Positions 1 to 8,259 of a stretch of 41,633 bases of DNA are shown here, piece by piece (within the stretch, counting starts at the first letter, position 1; every line of letters begins with the position of its first letter). The stretch comes from CAG-791 sp963596015. GTDB taxonomy: Bacteria; Bacillota; Clostridia; Lachnospirales; Lachnospiraceae. Below the pieces are notes generated by a model, which worked only from the letters and a program-made list of their open reading frames with translations, had not been told where the DNA came from and made no database searches. The stretch lies in assembly GCA_963596015.1 (NCBI GenBank), contig CAVBJS010000016.1:1-41633 (forward strand), in the 5' to 3' direction. The position numbers and the translations under genes are program-made.

Positions 1-7
1 TGTCTGA

Positions 8-32
8 GCATCCCCGCATCAGGCGGGGATGC
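8..32. other. Perfect 10-bp hairpin at the window edge
   Basis: GCATCCCCGC and its exact reverse complement are separated by a 5-nt loop. No T-run follows on the plus strand, so this is not a convincing terminator. It may belong to a gene or repeat that lies outside the window. Confidence 0.4.
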
Positions 33-157
33 GAGTTCGGGCCGTGCCATCCGCAGGCGAGAGGCGGATCATAAGCAAAACGGCGCAAAGTGCACGGAGC
101 GAGACATCTGTCGTGCTCCGGCGCATGACCGGGTAACGCAAAATCATCACAGCAACA

Positions 158-197
158 AGTTGGTTTTGCGCAAAAGAAGTTGGTTTTGTGCAAAAGA
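158..197. promoter_or_regulatory. Tandem 20-bp direct repeat with TTTTGYGCAAAA palindromes
   Basis: Two adjacent 20-bp units (158-177 and 178-197) differ at one base. Each contains a palindrome: TTTTGCGCAAAA at 164-175 and TTTTGTGCAAAA at 184-195. The centres are 20 bp apart, about two helical turns, and lie just upstream of the predicted -35 at 214. This looks like a paired operator for a dimeric regulator of the beta-helix gene. The regulator is not identified. Confidence 0.5.
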
Positions 198-213
198 AAA
201 TCACGAAAAGATA

Positions 214-242
214 TTGTCAAGAACTGCCCGAATAGGTAGAAT
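214..242 (+). promoter_or_regulatory. Predicted promoter of the beta-helix gene
   Basis: TTGTCA at 214-219 and TAGAAT at 237-242 have the optimal 17-bp spacing. A perfect 12-bp palindrome CGCGTGCACGCG (254-265) overlaps the expected start of transcription and could be an operator. The resulting leader would be about 250 nt and contains several strong hairpins. Confidence 0.45.
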
Positions 243-291
243 AATGGAAAAGACGCGTGCACGCGCACGCAATCACGCTTTACGGGTATAT

Positions 292-350
292 TCGGAGAAT
301 TCGCCTGCGCGAAATTCTCCTCGTGTTGCCGCAGACAAGCTGCGGCAGAA
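292..350 (+). repeat. Dispersed two-hairpin element, copy 1
   Basis: The first hairpin is GGAGAATTCGC paired with GCGAAATTCTCC (294-320, one bulged A). The second is TGCCGCAG paired with CTGCGGCA (327-347). The element is repeated almost exactly at 431-490, and again upstream of genes at 3120, 9183 (minus strand) and 24005, always in the same orientation relative to the downstream gene. Confidence 0.8.
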
Positions 351-359
351 ATGGGGCAA

Positions 360-424
360 GCAACAAGAATTGCCCGATGGCAATTCTTGTTGCAAAGAAC
401 ATGCAGCCAGCTGCATGTTCTTTG
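360..424. repeat. Two consecutive perfect long hairpins between element copies
   Basis: Hairpin one pairs CAACAAGAATTGCC (361-374) with its exact complement at 379-392, around a 4-nt loop. Hairpin two pairs CAAAGAACATGCAG (393-406) with its exact complement at 411-424, again with a 4-nt loop. They abut directly and share no sequence. They fill the gap between copies 1 and 2 of the dispersed element. No U-tract follows either, so simple termination is unlikely. Confidence 0.8.
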
Positions 425-430
425 ATCACA

Positions 431-490
431 TCGGAGAATTCGCCTGCGCGAAATTCTCCTCGTGTTGCCGCAGACAAGCTGCGGCAGAAA
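431..490 (+). repeat. Dispersed two-hairpin element, copy 2
   Basis: This is a near-exact repeat of 292-350. Its second hairpin ends a few bases before the AAAGGGG ribosome site of the gene starting at 499, so element and ribosome site form one unit. Confidence 0.8.
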
Positions 491-498
491 GGGGAAAA

Positions 499-2529
499 AT
501 GACTTATTATGTAGACCAGAAAGCAGCCATGGGCGGGGATGGATCGGAGGCGTATCCCTTCAGACGCATTTCCGATGCAGCTGCCCTTGCACAGCCGGGA
601 GATGAGGTCCTGGTGGCACCGGGCATCTACCGGGAGTATGTTGATCCGAAGTGCGCGGGCACGGCAGATGCCCGGATCACCTACCGCTCTGTGGAAAAGG
701 GACAGGCCGTGATCACCGGCGCCGAAGTGGTGGATAACTGGGAACCCTTCGCCCCCGATGTGTGGACAGCCAGGATCCCCAATGAGATCTTCGGCAGCTA
801 CAACCCCTATACCACACTGGTAGAGGGAGACTGGTTCGTGGCTACCTTCATCGCCCATACGGGAGAAGTTTACTTAAACGGCAAGTCCCTTTACGAGACC
901 ACCAGCTTAGACGGCGTGCTGCATCCGGTGGAGTCAATACTTTCCTGGGATAAGGAATTTACAATTTATACCTGGTATACCGAGCAGGATGAGGAGAACA
1001 ATGAGACCATCCTCTATGCTAATTTCCACGGCGCAGATCCCAATGCGGAAAATGTAGAGATCAACGTGCGCAGAAACTGCTTCTATCCCTCCAAGGAGCA
1101 CGTAGGCTATATTACCCTTTCCGGCTTTACCGTGCGCCAGGCAGCCACCCAGTGGGCACCGCCTACAGCGTATCAGGAAGGTATGGTAGGCCCTCACTGG
1201 TCCAAGGGATGGATCATCGAGGACTGCGAGATCTCCGATTCCAAGTGCAGCGGTATCTCCCTCGGCAAATATCTGCAGCCTGAAAATGACAATAAGTGGT
1301 TAAAGACCAAGTTCAAGGACGGCACCCAGACCGAGCGTGACTGCATCTGCCAGGCCCAGAGAGAAGGCTGGGATAAGGAACATATCGGCTCCCATATCAT
1401 CCGCCGGTGTGATATCCACGATTGCGGCCAGACCGGTATCGTAGGACATTTGGGCGGTGCTTTCTCCATTATCGAGGATAACCACATCCATCATATCAAT
1501 AACAAGCAGAACCTGGCCGGCGCAGAGATCGGCGGCATCAAGATGCATGCGGCCATCGATGTGATCTTCCGCCGGAATCATTTCCATCACTGCACCAGAG
1601 GACTGTGGTTAGACTGGCAGGCCCAGGGCACCCGGGTGACCCAGAACCTTTTCCACGACAATACGGTGCCCAACGATTACAACACCACACCGGAGAATAT
1701 GCTGGGACTCGGCGAGGATATCTTCGTGGAAGTATCCCACGGCCCGACCCTGATCGACAATAACATCCTGTTGTCCGATTTTGCCTTAAAGCTTCCCACC
1801 CAGGGCTGCGCCATCGTGCACAACCTTATCGCCGGCGGCATCACCTGCGTAGGCAGAGGTGTCAATAACGGGTCTAAGACCAAAATCTCTCCCCGCTATA
1901 CCCCTTACCATGTGCCCCACGGCACCGCAGTGGCAGGCTTTATGACCATCCTCCACGGAGATATGCGCTTCTTTAATAATATCTTTATCCAGAAGCCGGT
2001 GCGCCCGGGCATGGCCAACATTGAGAAGGTGACCAGAGAGATAAATACCGAGTGGGCAGATAATAATACGACGGTAGGTACCTGCCCTTATGACGGCTAT
2101 CAGACCTGGGAAGAGTATGAGAAGGAGTTCGACGGCTACTGCGGCATGGGCTCCGATCCTTCCGACCGTTACTACATTCCGCTGCCGGTATGGACAGACG
2201 GCAATGTGTTCTTTAACGGCGCAAAGCCCTGCGATAAGGAGAAAAATTACGCCGTGGCATCCGAGGAGATCCATCTGGAGCTGGTAGAGGAAGAAGGCTG
2301 CTATCACCTTAAGACAGATCTGTATGACCATATGCCGGCTATGCAGTGCAAGCCCGTATCCACCGCATCCATGGGCGTAGCCTTCGAGCCGGAGCAGGCC
2401 TTTGAGAATCCGGACGGCACTCCTATTCTGATGGATGAGGATATTTTAGGCGAAAAGAGAGGCATCCGGCCGGTTCCGGGCCCCTTTGCAGCAGGGGAAG
2501 AGGCAGTGGCAGAACTTCCATTTGCATAA
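499..2529 (+). CDS. Right-handed parallel beta-helix protein, possible GH141-like glycosidase
   Basis: The product is 676 aa. The ATG at 499 follows an AAAGGGG ribosome site; the frame stays open far upstream through repeat DNA, which is not plausible coding. The N-terminus (GGDGSEAYPFRRISDA, then APGIYREYV) is typical of proteins with repeated parallel beta-helix coils. Many later segments have the coil pattern of the family (IIEDCEISDS, IIRRCDIHDCG, IIEDNHIHHI, IFRRNHFHHC). No signal peptide is visible, so the protein is probably cytoplasmic. Beta-helix glycosidases of family GH141 include alpha-L-fucosidases, and the fucose locus downstream makes this role attractive. The assignment to GH141 is inference; other beta-helix lyases or hydrolases are possible. 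Confidence 0.7.
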   Translation: MTYYVDQKAAMGGDGSEAYPFRRISDAAALAQPGDEVLVAPGIYREYVDPKCAGTADARITYRSVEKGQAVITGAEVVDNWEPFAPDVWTARIPNEIFGSYNPYTTLVEGDWFVATFIAHTGEVYLNGKSLYETTSLDGVLHPVESILSWDKEFTIYTWYTEQDEENNETILYANFHGADPNAENVEINVRRNCFYPSKEHVGYITLSGFTVRQAATQWAPPTAYQEGMVGPHWSKGWIIEDCEISDSKCSGISLGKYLQPENDNKWLKTKFKDGTQTERDCICQAQREGWDKEHIGSHIIRRCDIHDCGQTGIVGHLGGAFSIIEDNHIHHINNKQNLAGAEIGGIKMHAAIDVIFRRNHFHHCTRGLWLDWQAQGTRVTQNLFHDNTVPNDYNTTPENMLGLGEDIFVEVSHGPTLIDNNILLSDFALKLPTQGCAIVHNLIAGGITCVGRGVNNGSKTKISPRYTPYHVPHGTAVAGFMTILHGDMRFFNNIFIQKPVRPGMANIEKVTREINTEWADNNTTVGTCPYDGYQTWEEYEKEFDGYCGMGSDPSDRYYIPLPVWTDGNVFFNGAKPCDKEKNYAVASEEIHLELVEEEGCYHLKTDLYDHMPAMQCKPVSTASMGVAFEPEQAFENPDGTPILMDEDILGEKRGIRPVPGPFAAGEEAVAELPFA

Positions 2530-2552
2530 AACAGACAATTGATAGATAATGT

Positions 2553-2593
2553 AACCAAAGCAGACGGGATCGAAAGGTCCCGTCTATTTGGTT
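2553..2593 (+). terminator. Long imperfect hairpin after the beta-helix gene
   Basis: AACCAAA-gc-AGACGGGA pairs with TCCCGTCT-a-TTTGGTT around an 8-nt loop. The tail is only weakly T-rich, so it may be a partial terminator or a processing site before the next gene. Confidence 0.5.
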
Positions 2594-2624
2594 GCCGCAA
2601 CAAGAGCGGCAGGAAAGGAGAACT

Positions 2625-3032
2625 ATGGACAAGATCATGGAGCGCGCTCGTGCATTAAGAGATGACCCCCAGGTGCACTATAACTGTGCGCAGGCGGTCT
2701 TTATTCCCTTTGCGGAGCAAAAAGGGATCACGCCGGAGACGGCCAATGCCATTACCCAGAATTTCGGCGCAGGAATGCGCATGGGACAGACCTGCGGCGC
2801 CATTACCGGAGGATTGATGGCCTTAGGACTGTACGGCTTAGGAGAGCCGTCTGACTCGGGAGAGTTTTTCCGCCGCATGAAGGCACTGCACGAAGGCCGC
2901 ACCCAATGTAAGGAGCTGCTGGCAGAAGAAGTAAAATGTCCGGCAGATAAAAAGCCCCATTGCGATACCATGGTCTACGAAGCGGTGCAGGCCGTGGAAG
3001 AGATGCTGAAGGAAAAAGGCAAAGAGATTTAA
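2625..3032 (+). CDS. C_GCAxxG_C_C family (putative redox) protein
   Basis: The product is 135 aa, starting at the ATG after GGAAAGGAG. It carries NCAQAVF near residue 23, then TCGAITGG, and two later cysteines (QCKELLAEEVKCP). This spacing is the hallmark of the C_GCAxxG_C_C family, small proteins thought to bind a metal or cofactor; their function is not established. A small GCCGC/GCGGC hairpin at 2594-2610 sits just before the ribosome site, as at several other genes here. It lies between the beta-helix gene and the YlmH-like gene, and no functional link is evident. Confidence 0.8.
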   Translation: MDKIMERARALRDDPQVHYNCAQAVFIPFAEQKGITPETANAITQNFGAGMRMGQTCGAITGGLMALGLYGLGEPSDSGEFFRRMKALHEGRTQCKELLAEEVKCPADKKPHCDTMVYEAVQAVEEMLKEKGKEI

Positions 3033-3052
3033 GCACATCAATGCAGATCGTA

Positions 3053-3110
3053 TCGGAGAATCCGCCCGGGCGGAATTCTCCTCACGTTGCCGCAAGAAAA
3101 AGCGGCAAGA
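3053..3110 (+). repeat. Dispersed two-hairpin element, diverged copy
   Basis: It keeps the layout of the 431-490 copy with compensated changes: GGAGAATCCGCC pairs with GGCGGAATTCTCC, and GCCGC pairs with GCGGC. It ends at the AGAAGG ribosome site of the gene at 3120. Base changes that preserve pairing suggest that RNA structure is under selection. Confidence 0.7.
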
Positions 3111-3119
3111 AGGATGACC

Positions 3120-3890
3120 ATGCAGACAGAAGAGATCCAATTCCGAAAAAGAATAGCAGAGCTGGCGGAAAAATCCTACCGGAATTCCCAGTATATTTTT
3201 ACAGACTTTCTCACAGAGGCGGAGCAGGCGATCCTGCTTTCCATGGCCAAGGCCGAGGCAGCTTTTCCCTCCGGCTTTACCCTGTGGGGCGGCCGTGAGG
3301 AGGCTGAACGGCAGATGGCCCGCTTCGGTTCTCCGGAAGAATTCGGCTATGAAGAGCCTTTTCCCATCTGCTGTATCCACATTGCACCCCTGCAGAAAAA
3401 ATTTGCAGAATCCCTGACCCACCGGGATTACCTGGGAGCACTGATGCATCTGGGACTGGAGCGGAAGGTGATCGGGGATATCCTCATCGATAAGGAAGAA
3501 TCCTGCGCCTACGTATTCTGCCAGCAGCAGATCGCGGACTTTCTCCTGGAGAATATAGACCAGATCCGCCATACTCACATGAAATGCGCTCTGACCCAGG
3601 AGATCCCCCGGCGGCTGCAGCCTACCCTGGAGCGCATGGAGATCCAGATCGCTTCCGGCCGGCTGGATGCCATCGCCGCCCAGGTCTGTCATCTGTCCCG
3701 CAGCGCCGTGCTGGAGCTCTTTCGGGAAAAAAAGGTGCTCTTAAACGGCATACCCATGGAAAATCCGTCCTGCCAGCCTAAGTCGGGGGACATGATCTCC
3801 CTGCGGGGATACGGCAAGATACGTTTTCTGGGGACGGATCGGGTGACCAGAAAAGGCAAAGAAGTGGTGGTGCTGGAGAAGTATGTATAA
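3120..3890 (+). CDS. YlmH-like RNA-binding protein with S4 domain
   Basis: The product is 256 aa. The C-terminal third contains an S4 domain (RLDAIAAQVCHLSRSAVLELF, then KKVLLNG) and the N-terminal part resembles YlmH (FTDFLTEAEQ, GGREEAERQMARFG). In Bacillus subtilis YlmH binds the ribosome and is linked to ribosome-associated quality control, alongside RqcH/RqcP. The start at 3120 has AGAAGG at good spacing; an in-frame ATG at 3114 lies too close to that site. The gene is not in its common ylm/division cluster here. Confidence 0.85.
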   Translation: MQTEEIQFRKRIAELAEKSYRNSQYIFTDFLTEAEQAILLSMAKAEAAFPSGFTLWGGREEAERQMARFGSPEEFGYEEPFPICCIHIAPLQKKFAESLTHRDYLGALMHLGLERKVIGDILIDKEESCAYVFCQQQIADFLLENIDQIRHTHMKCALTQEIPRRLQPTLERMEIQIASGRLDAIAAQVCHLSRSAVLELFREKKVLLNGIPMENPSCQPKSGDMISLRGYGKIRFLGTDRVTRKGKEVVVLEKYV

Positions 3891-4040
3891 GGACGATCCA
3901 GCCGGTTTTCAGACTGCTGTCTTTATGATCTTTGTATGATCTGCGGTGCAGAGAATGGGCAGGTGAGCCACCCGGTCGCCTATGCAGTTATCTTTATAGT
4001 ATTTTATTGTATTAAATGGGATGCATGGCCCAAATGGTAG

Positions 4041-4070
4041 TTGACTTTTACCCCTGTTTGACGTTATTGT
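4041..4070 (+). promoter_or_regulatory. Predicted pflB promoter
   Basis: TTGACT (4041-4046) and TATTGT (4065-4070) are 18 bp apart and about 90 bp upstream of the pflB start. The surrounding 270-bp gap (3891-4162) holds no gene. Confidence 0.45.
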
Positions 4071-4162
4071 ATACACGATGAGAGTTGGTTAGAACTATAA
4101 CCAGCTTTATCAATAAAAAGTTTTCTAAATTGTTATTCAATTATACAAAGGAGGAACTATTC

Positions 4163-6415
4163 ATGCTACAGAATGAAGCTTGGAAAGGCTTTGGCGGCAA
4201 CATTTGGAAGCGCGAATGCAACGTTCGTGATTTCATCCAGAAGAACTACACTCCCTATGATGGAGATGAGAGTTTCCTGGCAGATCCCACAGAGGCTACC
4301 GACAAGTTATGGGGCAGACTGCAGGAGCTGCAGAAGGCAGAGCGCGAGAAGGGCGGCGTTCTTGACGAGGAGACCGAGGTTGTTTCCGGTCTGACCGCTT
4401 ATGGCCCTGGCTACATTGATGAGTCCATGAAGGATCTGGAGCAGGTAGTAGGTCTTCAGACTGATAAGCCTCTGAAGCGTGCATTCATGCCTTACGGCGG
4501 TATCCGTATGGCAGAGGAAGCTTGCGAGATGTACGGCTATACTCCCAGCCCGGCTCTTCACAAGATCTTCACTGAGTACCACAAGACTCACAACCAGGCA
4601 GTATTTGATGCTTATACTCCTGAGATGCGTGCAGCAAGAAGCAGCCACATCGTAACCGGTCTGCCGGATACCTATGGCCGTGGCCGTATCGTAGGCGACT
4701 ACAGAAGAGTTGCTCTGTACGGTATCGATCAGCTGATCGCATGGAAGGAAGAAGACAAGGCTAACTGCGGCGACGGCACCATGACTGATGACGTTATCCG
4801 TTTAAGAGAAGAGATCTCCGAGCAGATTCGTGCTCTGCAGGGCATGAAGGAAATGGCTAAGATCTATGGCTATGACATTTCCGCTCCCGCTAAGAACGCT
4901 AAGGAAGCAGCACAGTGGCTGTACTTCGGCTATCTGGCAGCTATCAAGACCCAGAACGGCGCAGCAATGAGCGTTGGCCGTATCTCCACCTTCCTTGATA
5001 TCTACATCAACCGTGATCTGGAAGCTGGTACTCTGACTGAGTCTGAGGCACAGGAGATCATCGACCACATGACCATGAAGTTCCGTATGGTTAAGTTCGC
5101 TCGTATTAAGTCTTACAACGAGCTGTTCTCCGGCGACCCGGTATGGGCAACCCTTGAGGTTGGTGGTATCGGCATGGACGGCCGTTCCATGGTTACCAAG
5201 AACGACTTCCGTTTCCTGCACACCTTAGAGAACATGGGACCTTCTCCCGAGCCGAACCTGACTGTCCTTTACAGCAGCCAGCTGCCTGCAAACTTCAAGA
5301 AGTATGCAGCTAAGATCTCCGTAACCACATCTTCCATCCAGTATGAGAACGATGATGTTATGAAGCCGGTATGGGGCGATGACTACTCCATCTGCTGCTG
5401 CGTATCCGCAACACAGACCGGTAAGGAAATGCAGTTCTTCGGCGCTCGTGCAAACCTTGCTAAGTGCTTACTGTACGCTATCAACGGCGGTGTTGATGAG
5501 AAGAACGGCAAGCAGGTTGGCCCGGCTTACGCTCCCATCACTTCCGAGTACCTTGATTACGACGAAGTAATGAAGAAGTACGATCTGATGCTTGATTGGC
5601 TGGCAGGTCTGTATGTAAACATCCTGAACCTGATCCAGTACATGCATGATAAGTACTACTATGAAGCAGCTGAGATGGCTCTGATCGATACCGATGTTCG
5701 TCGTACTTTCGCAACTGGTATTGCAGGTTTCTCTCACGTTATCGACTCCCTGAGCGCTATCAAGTACGCTAAGGTTAAGGTTGTACGCGGCGAGGATGGC
5801 CTTGCACAGGATTACGAGATCGAAGGCGACTTCCCGAAGTACGGCAACGACGACGATCGTGCAGACGAGATCGGTGTATGGCTGCTGCACTCCTTCCTTG
5901 AGAAGATCAAGAAGCACCACACCTATCGTAACTCCGAGCCTACGACTTCCATCCTTACCATTACTTCCAACGTTGTTTATGGTAAGTTCACCGGCAACAT
6001 GCCTGATGGCCGTCGTGCATGGACTCCTCTTGCACCTGGCGCTAACCCGTCCTACGGTGCAGAGCAGAGCGGTCTGCTTGCTTCCCTGAACTCCCTGACC
6101 AAGCTGCCTTATCACTGGGCACTGGATGGTATTTCCAACACCCAGACCATGAACCCCGGCGCACTTGGCCACGACGACGACGAGCGTTCCGTTAACCTGG
6201 TTAACGTTATGGACGGCTACTTCGATCAGGGTGCACACCACCTGAACGTAAACGTATTCGGTAAGGACAAGCTGCTGGATGCTATGGAGCACCCGGAGAA
6301 GCCTGAGTACGCTAACTTCACCATCCGTGTATCCGGTTACGCAGTTAAGTTCATCTCCCTGACCAGAGAGCAGCAGGAAGACGTTATCTCCAGAACCTTC
6401 CACGACAAGCTGTAA
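4163..6415 (+). CDS. pflB: Pyruvate formate-lyase
   Basis: The product is 750 aa, starting at the ATG after AAAGGAGGAAC. It is the glycyl-radical enzyme that converts pyruvate and CoA to acetyl-CoA and formate. The active-site cysteine pair lies in SICCCVSATQTGKEMQFFG (C412-C413, with an extra C411 where E. coli has Ala). The glycyl radical loop is IRVSGYAVKF, with Gly725, near the C-terminus as expected. Length matches the roughly 760-aa family. Heavy use of CGT and GTT/GCT codons suggests high expression. Its activase follows, separated by a terminator. Confidence 0.97.
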   Translation: MLQNEAWKGFGGNIWKRECNVRDFIQKNYTPYDGDESFLADPTEATDKLWGRLQELQKAEREKGGVLDEETEVVSGLTAYGPGYIDESMKDLEQVVGLQTDKPLKRAFMPYGGIRMAEEACEMYGYTPSPALHKIFTEYHKTHNQAVFDAYTPEMRAARSSHIVTGLPDTYGRGRIVGDYRRVALYGIDQLIAWKEEDKANCGDGTMTDDVIRLREEISEQIRALQGMKEMAKIYGYDISAPAKNAKEAAQWLYFGYLAAIKTQNGAAMSVGRISTFLDIYINRDLEAGTLTESEAQEIIDHMTMKFRMVKFARIKSYNELFSGDPVWATLEVGGIGMDGRSMVTKNDFRFLHTLENMGPSPEPNLTVLYSSQLPANFKKYAAKISVTTSSIQYENDDVMKPVWGDDYSICCCVSATQTGKEMQFFGARANLAKCLLYAINGGVDEKNGKQVGPAYAPITSEYLDYDEVMKKYDLMLDWLAGLYVNILNLIQYMHDKYYYEAAEMALIDTDVRRTFATGIAGFSHVIDSLSAIKYAKVKVVRGEDGLAQDYEIEGDFPKYGNDDDRADEIGVWLLHSFLEKIKKHHTYRNSEPTTSILTITSNVVYGKFTGNMPDGRRAWTPLAPGANPSYGAEQSGLLASLNSLTKLPYHWALDGISNTQTMNPGALGHDDDERSVNLVNVMDGYFDQGAHHLNVNVFGKDKLLDAMEHPEKPEYANFTIRVSGYAVKFISLTREQQEDVISRTFHDKL

Positions 6416-6500
6416 TATCATTTCTGAGAGAACATCGGCAAGCGAAACGACCTTTCGCATATCCGATGGACGAAGAAATATACATATTGCGTATAGACAG

Positions 6501-6535
6501 CAGGAGCCTTGCCTTTGGGCAGGGCTCCTGTTTTA
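6501..6535 (+). terminator. Terminator between pflB and pflA
   Basis: CAGGAGCCTTGCC pairs with GGCAGGGCTCCTG around the loop TTTG (13 pairs, one G-T), followed by TTTT. Partial readthrough would set the activase well below the enzyme, as is known for PFL systems. Confidence 0.8.
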
Positions 6536-6558
6536 CACAGGACAGAAAGGACCGATCA

Positions 6559-7347
6559 ATGGCAGAAAACACAGCACAATGTGCAAATACTAAGCAGCCT
6601 CTGCTGGGCAATATCAACAGCATTGAGACCTTCGGCGCTGTGGACGGACCCGGTGTGCGGTATATCGTCTTCCTGCAGGGATGTCAGATGCGCTGCCGCT
6701 ATTGCCACAATCCGGAGACCTGGGCGGATCACGCAGAAGGATCCTATCATGAAGATGCCCAGACCGTCTTTGAAAAAGCATGGCGCTATCACAATTACTG
6801 GAAAAACGGCGGCGGCATTACCGTCAGCGGCGGTGAGGCACTGCTGCAGATCGATTTTGTCACAGCCCTTTTCAAAGAGGCAAAGAAAAAGGATGCACAT
6901 ACGGCATTAGATACCTCCGGCCAGCCCTTCACCATGGAAGGGGCATGGTTTGATAAATTTAAAGAGTTGATGAATGTGACGGACCTGTTTATACTGGATA
7001 TTAAACAGATCGATCCCGAGAAGCACAAGGCACTGACCGGCTTTGACAACTGCAATATCCTGCAGCTGGCCAAGTACCTGGCAGAAAACGGCAAGAAGAT
7101 GTGGATCCGTCACGTGTTGGTACCCGGTATTACCACAGACGAAGGTGATCTGCGTCGCCTGCGTGCTTTCCTGGATTCCCTTCGGGAGATCAACGGGGAA
7201 TGTCTGGACAGAGTAGAGGTATTGCCTTATCATACCATGGGCATGACCAAATATGAGAAGCTGGGCCTTCCTTACTCCTTAAAGGATACGGCACCGCCCA
7301 CAGACGAAGAGATCCAGCTGGCACAGAAGATCCTGTGCGATAAGTAA
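6559..7347 (+). CDS. pflA: Pyruvate formate-lyase activating enzyme
   Basis: The product is 262 aa, a radical-SAM enzyme that installs the glycyl radical on PflB. The cluster motif CQMRCRYC supplies C42, C46 and C49. GGGITVSGGEALLQ is the conserved glycine-rich SAM-binding stretch. The ATG at 6559 follows GAAAGGA; an in-frame ATG at 6466 would translate through the terminator hairpin and is rejected. The protein has no extra ferredoxin-like domain, which is normal for PFL activases. Confidence 0.95.
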   Translation: MAENTAQCANTKQPLLGNINSIETFGAVDGPGVRYIVFLQGCQMRCRYCHNPETWADHAEGSYHEDAQTVFEKAWRYHNYWKNGGGITVSGGEALLQIDFVTALFKEAKKKDAHTALDTSGQPFTMEGAWFDKFKELMNVTDLFILDIKQIDPEKHKALTGFDNCNILQLAKYLAENGKKMWIRHVLVPGITTDEGDLRRLRAFLDSLREINGECLDRVEVLPYHTMGMTKYEKLGLPYSLKDTAPPTDEEIQLAQKILCDK

Positions 7348-7518
7348 ATAAAGACGTAAGTAAAAAAAAGACGGCAGTACAGTCGGCATAGCATGCCGGA
7401 GAATCTGTGCAGGCATAGATCCTTTGGCACAATGCAGGCAGGTTGGGGAAAACGGGGGGTACCTCTTCACGGCAAAGTCGCCTCTTCGCGGCGAGGCTGG
7501 TCAGAAATGGAGATTACT

Positions 7519-8124
7519 ATGTACGAACAGAGTGCAAAATGGAACATGTTTTACCAGGAGATAGATCCTAAGAAGCGTTTGCAGATGTTTGATGAGCTGC
7601 AGATGACGGAGCCGGATGACGGTGCCAATGAATATCGCAAGATGCTCTTAGATGCCCGTTATAAGGATCCTAAGGAGCCGGATCATGAAGTGGATCGTTT
7701 CCTTTGGGAATGCCTGAATCTCCCTTATCTGTATAAGAGCTCCAAGCTGATGTCCTTCGGTACCAAGAAGGAAGCCAAAAAGGTTTTAAAGACCCTTATG
7801 CAGGAGGAGGCAGCAGCCTACGGCGAGGCGGGAGAGAAGGCTTTCTATTGGGAGATGCGCAACGCGGTAAAGCGTTACCTTTCCACCTGCAGCAGCAAGA
7901 ATTATCGGCGTAAGCTCTTCGGCCTTATGAGTGCCACAGAAGAGGAAAAGCTTCATCAGACCTGCAAGGATATGTGGGAGATGTCTTACGGCGTGGCAGC
8001 CAGAGCCGGCGTAGAGGAAGAGATGAAGGTATTCTGCCTGGCGGTACAGGATGAGTACGCAGGCTTAGATGAAGGCGCCGCTGCCCGTTTCCTGGAGTAT
8101 CAGAACGAGCAGAAGAAAAAGTGA
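7519..8124 (+). CDS. Uncharacterised 201-aa protein
   Basis: The product is soluble, acidic and probably helical, rich in Glu, Lys, Met and Tyr, with no signal or membrane segment. I recognise no catalytic motif. The ATG at 7519 is preceded by GGAG at 6-bp spacing; the in-frame ATG at 7507 overlaps that site. The same start context (AATGGAGATTACNATG) recurs before the kinase at 11482. It may share readthrough transcription with pflA and ends at a strong terminator. Cysteine-bearing segments (WECLNLPY, STCSSKNYRRK, HQTCKDMWEM) could be used to search for the family. Confidence 0.7.
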   Translation: MYEQSAKWNMFYQEIDPKKRLQMFDELQMTEPDDGANEYRKMLLDARYKDPKEPDHEVDRFLWECLNLPYLYKSSKLMSFGTKKEAKKVLKTLMQEEAAAYGEAGEKAFYWEMRNAVKRYLSTCSSKNYRRKLFGLMSATEEEKLHQTCKDMWEMSYGVAARAGVEEEMKVFCLAVQDEYAGLDEGAAARFLEYQNEQKKK

Positions 8125-8143
8125 TAAGAAATATCCATAAATG

Positions 8144-8180
8144 AAAACCGGCATAAGCGTGTGCTTATGCCGGTTTTTTT
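8144..8180. terminator. Bidirectional terminator
   Basis: AAAACCGGCATAAGC pairs with GCTTATGCCGGTTTT around a GTGT loop, with a T-run on the plus strand and a matching A-run for the minus strand. It separates the 201-aa gene from the convergent AraC-type gene. Confidence 0.9.
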
Positions 8181-8259
8181 CGTAGAAGAAAGGTGGCAGG
8201 TGTTTGCTGCCACTGTAAAACAGGGTGGACCTTTGCGGAATTGGCCGGAGTACGATCTG

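Noticed and set aside
160..498. A 113-codon upstream extension of the beta-helix gene
   Set aside because: It translates hairpin repeats and operator-like DNA; the ATG at 499 has a clear ribosome site and matches the natural start of the fold.
2838..3692. A 284-codon minus-strand frame across the C_GCAxxG_C_C and YlmH-like genes
   Set aside because: It spans two confident plus-strand genes and has no domain.
5468..6460. A 330-codon minus-strand frame opposite pflB
   Set aside because: It is fully antisense to a certain, highly biased gene; the open frame follows from codon choice in pflB.
6466..6558. An earlier pflA start adding 31 residues
   Set aside because: It would run through the terminator hairpin and lacks a ribosome site; the ATG at 6559 has GAAAGGA.
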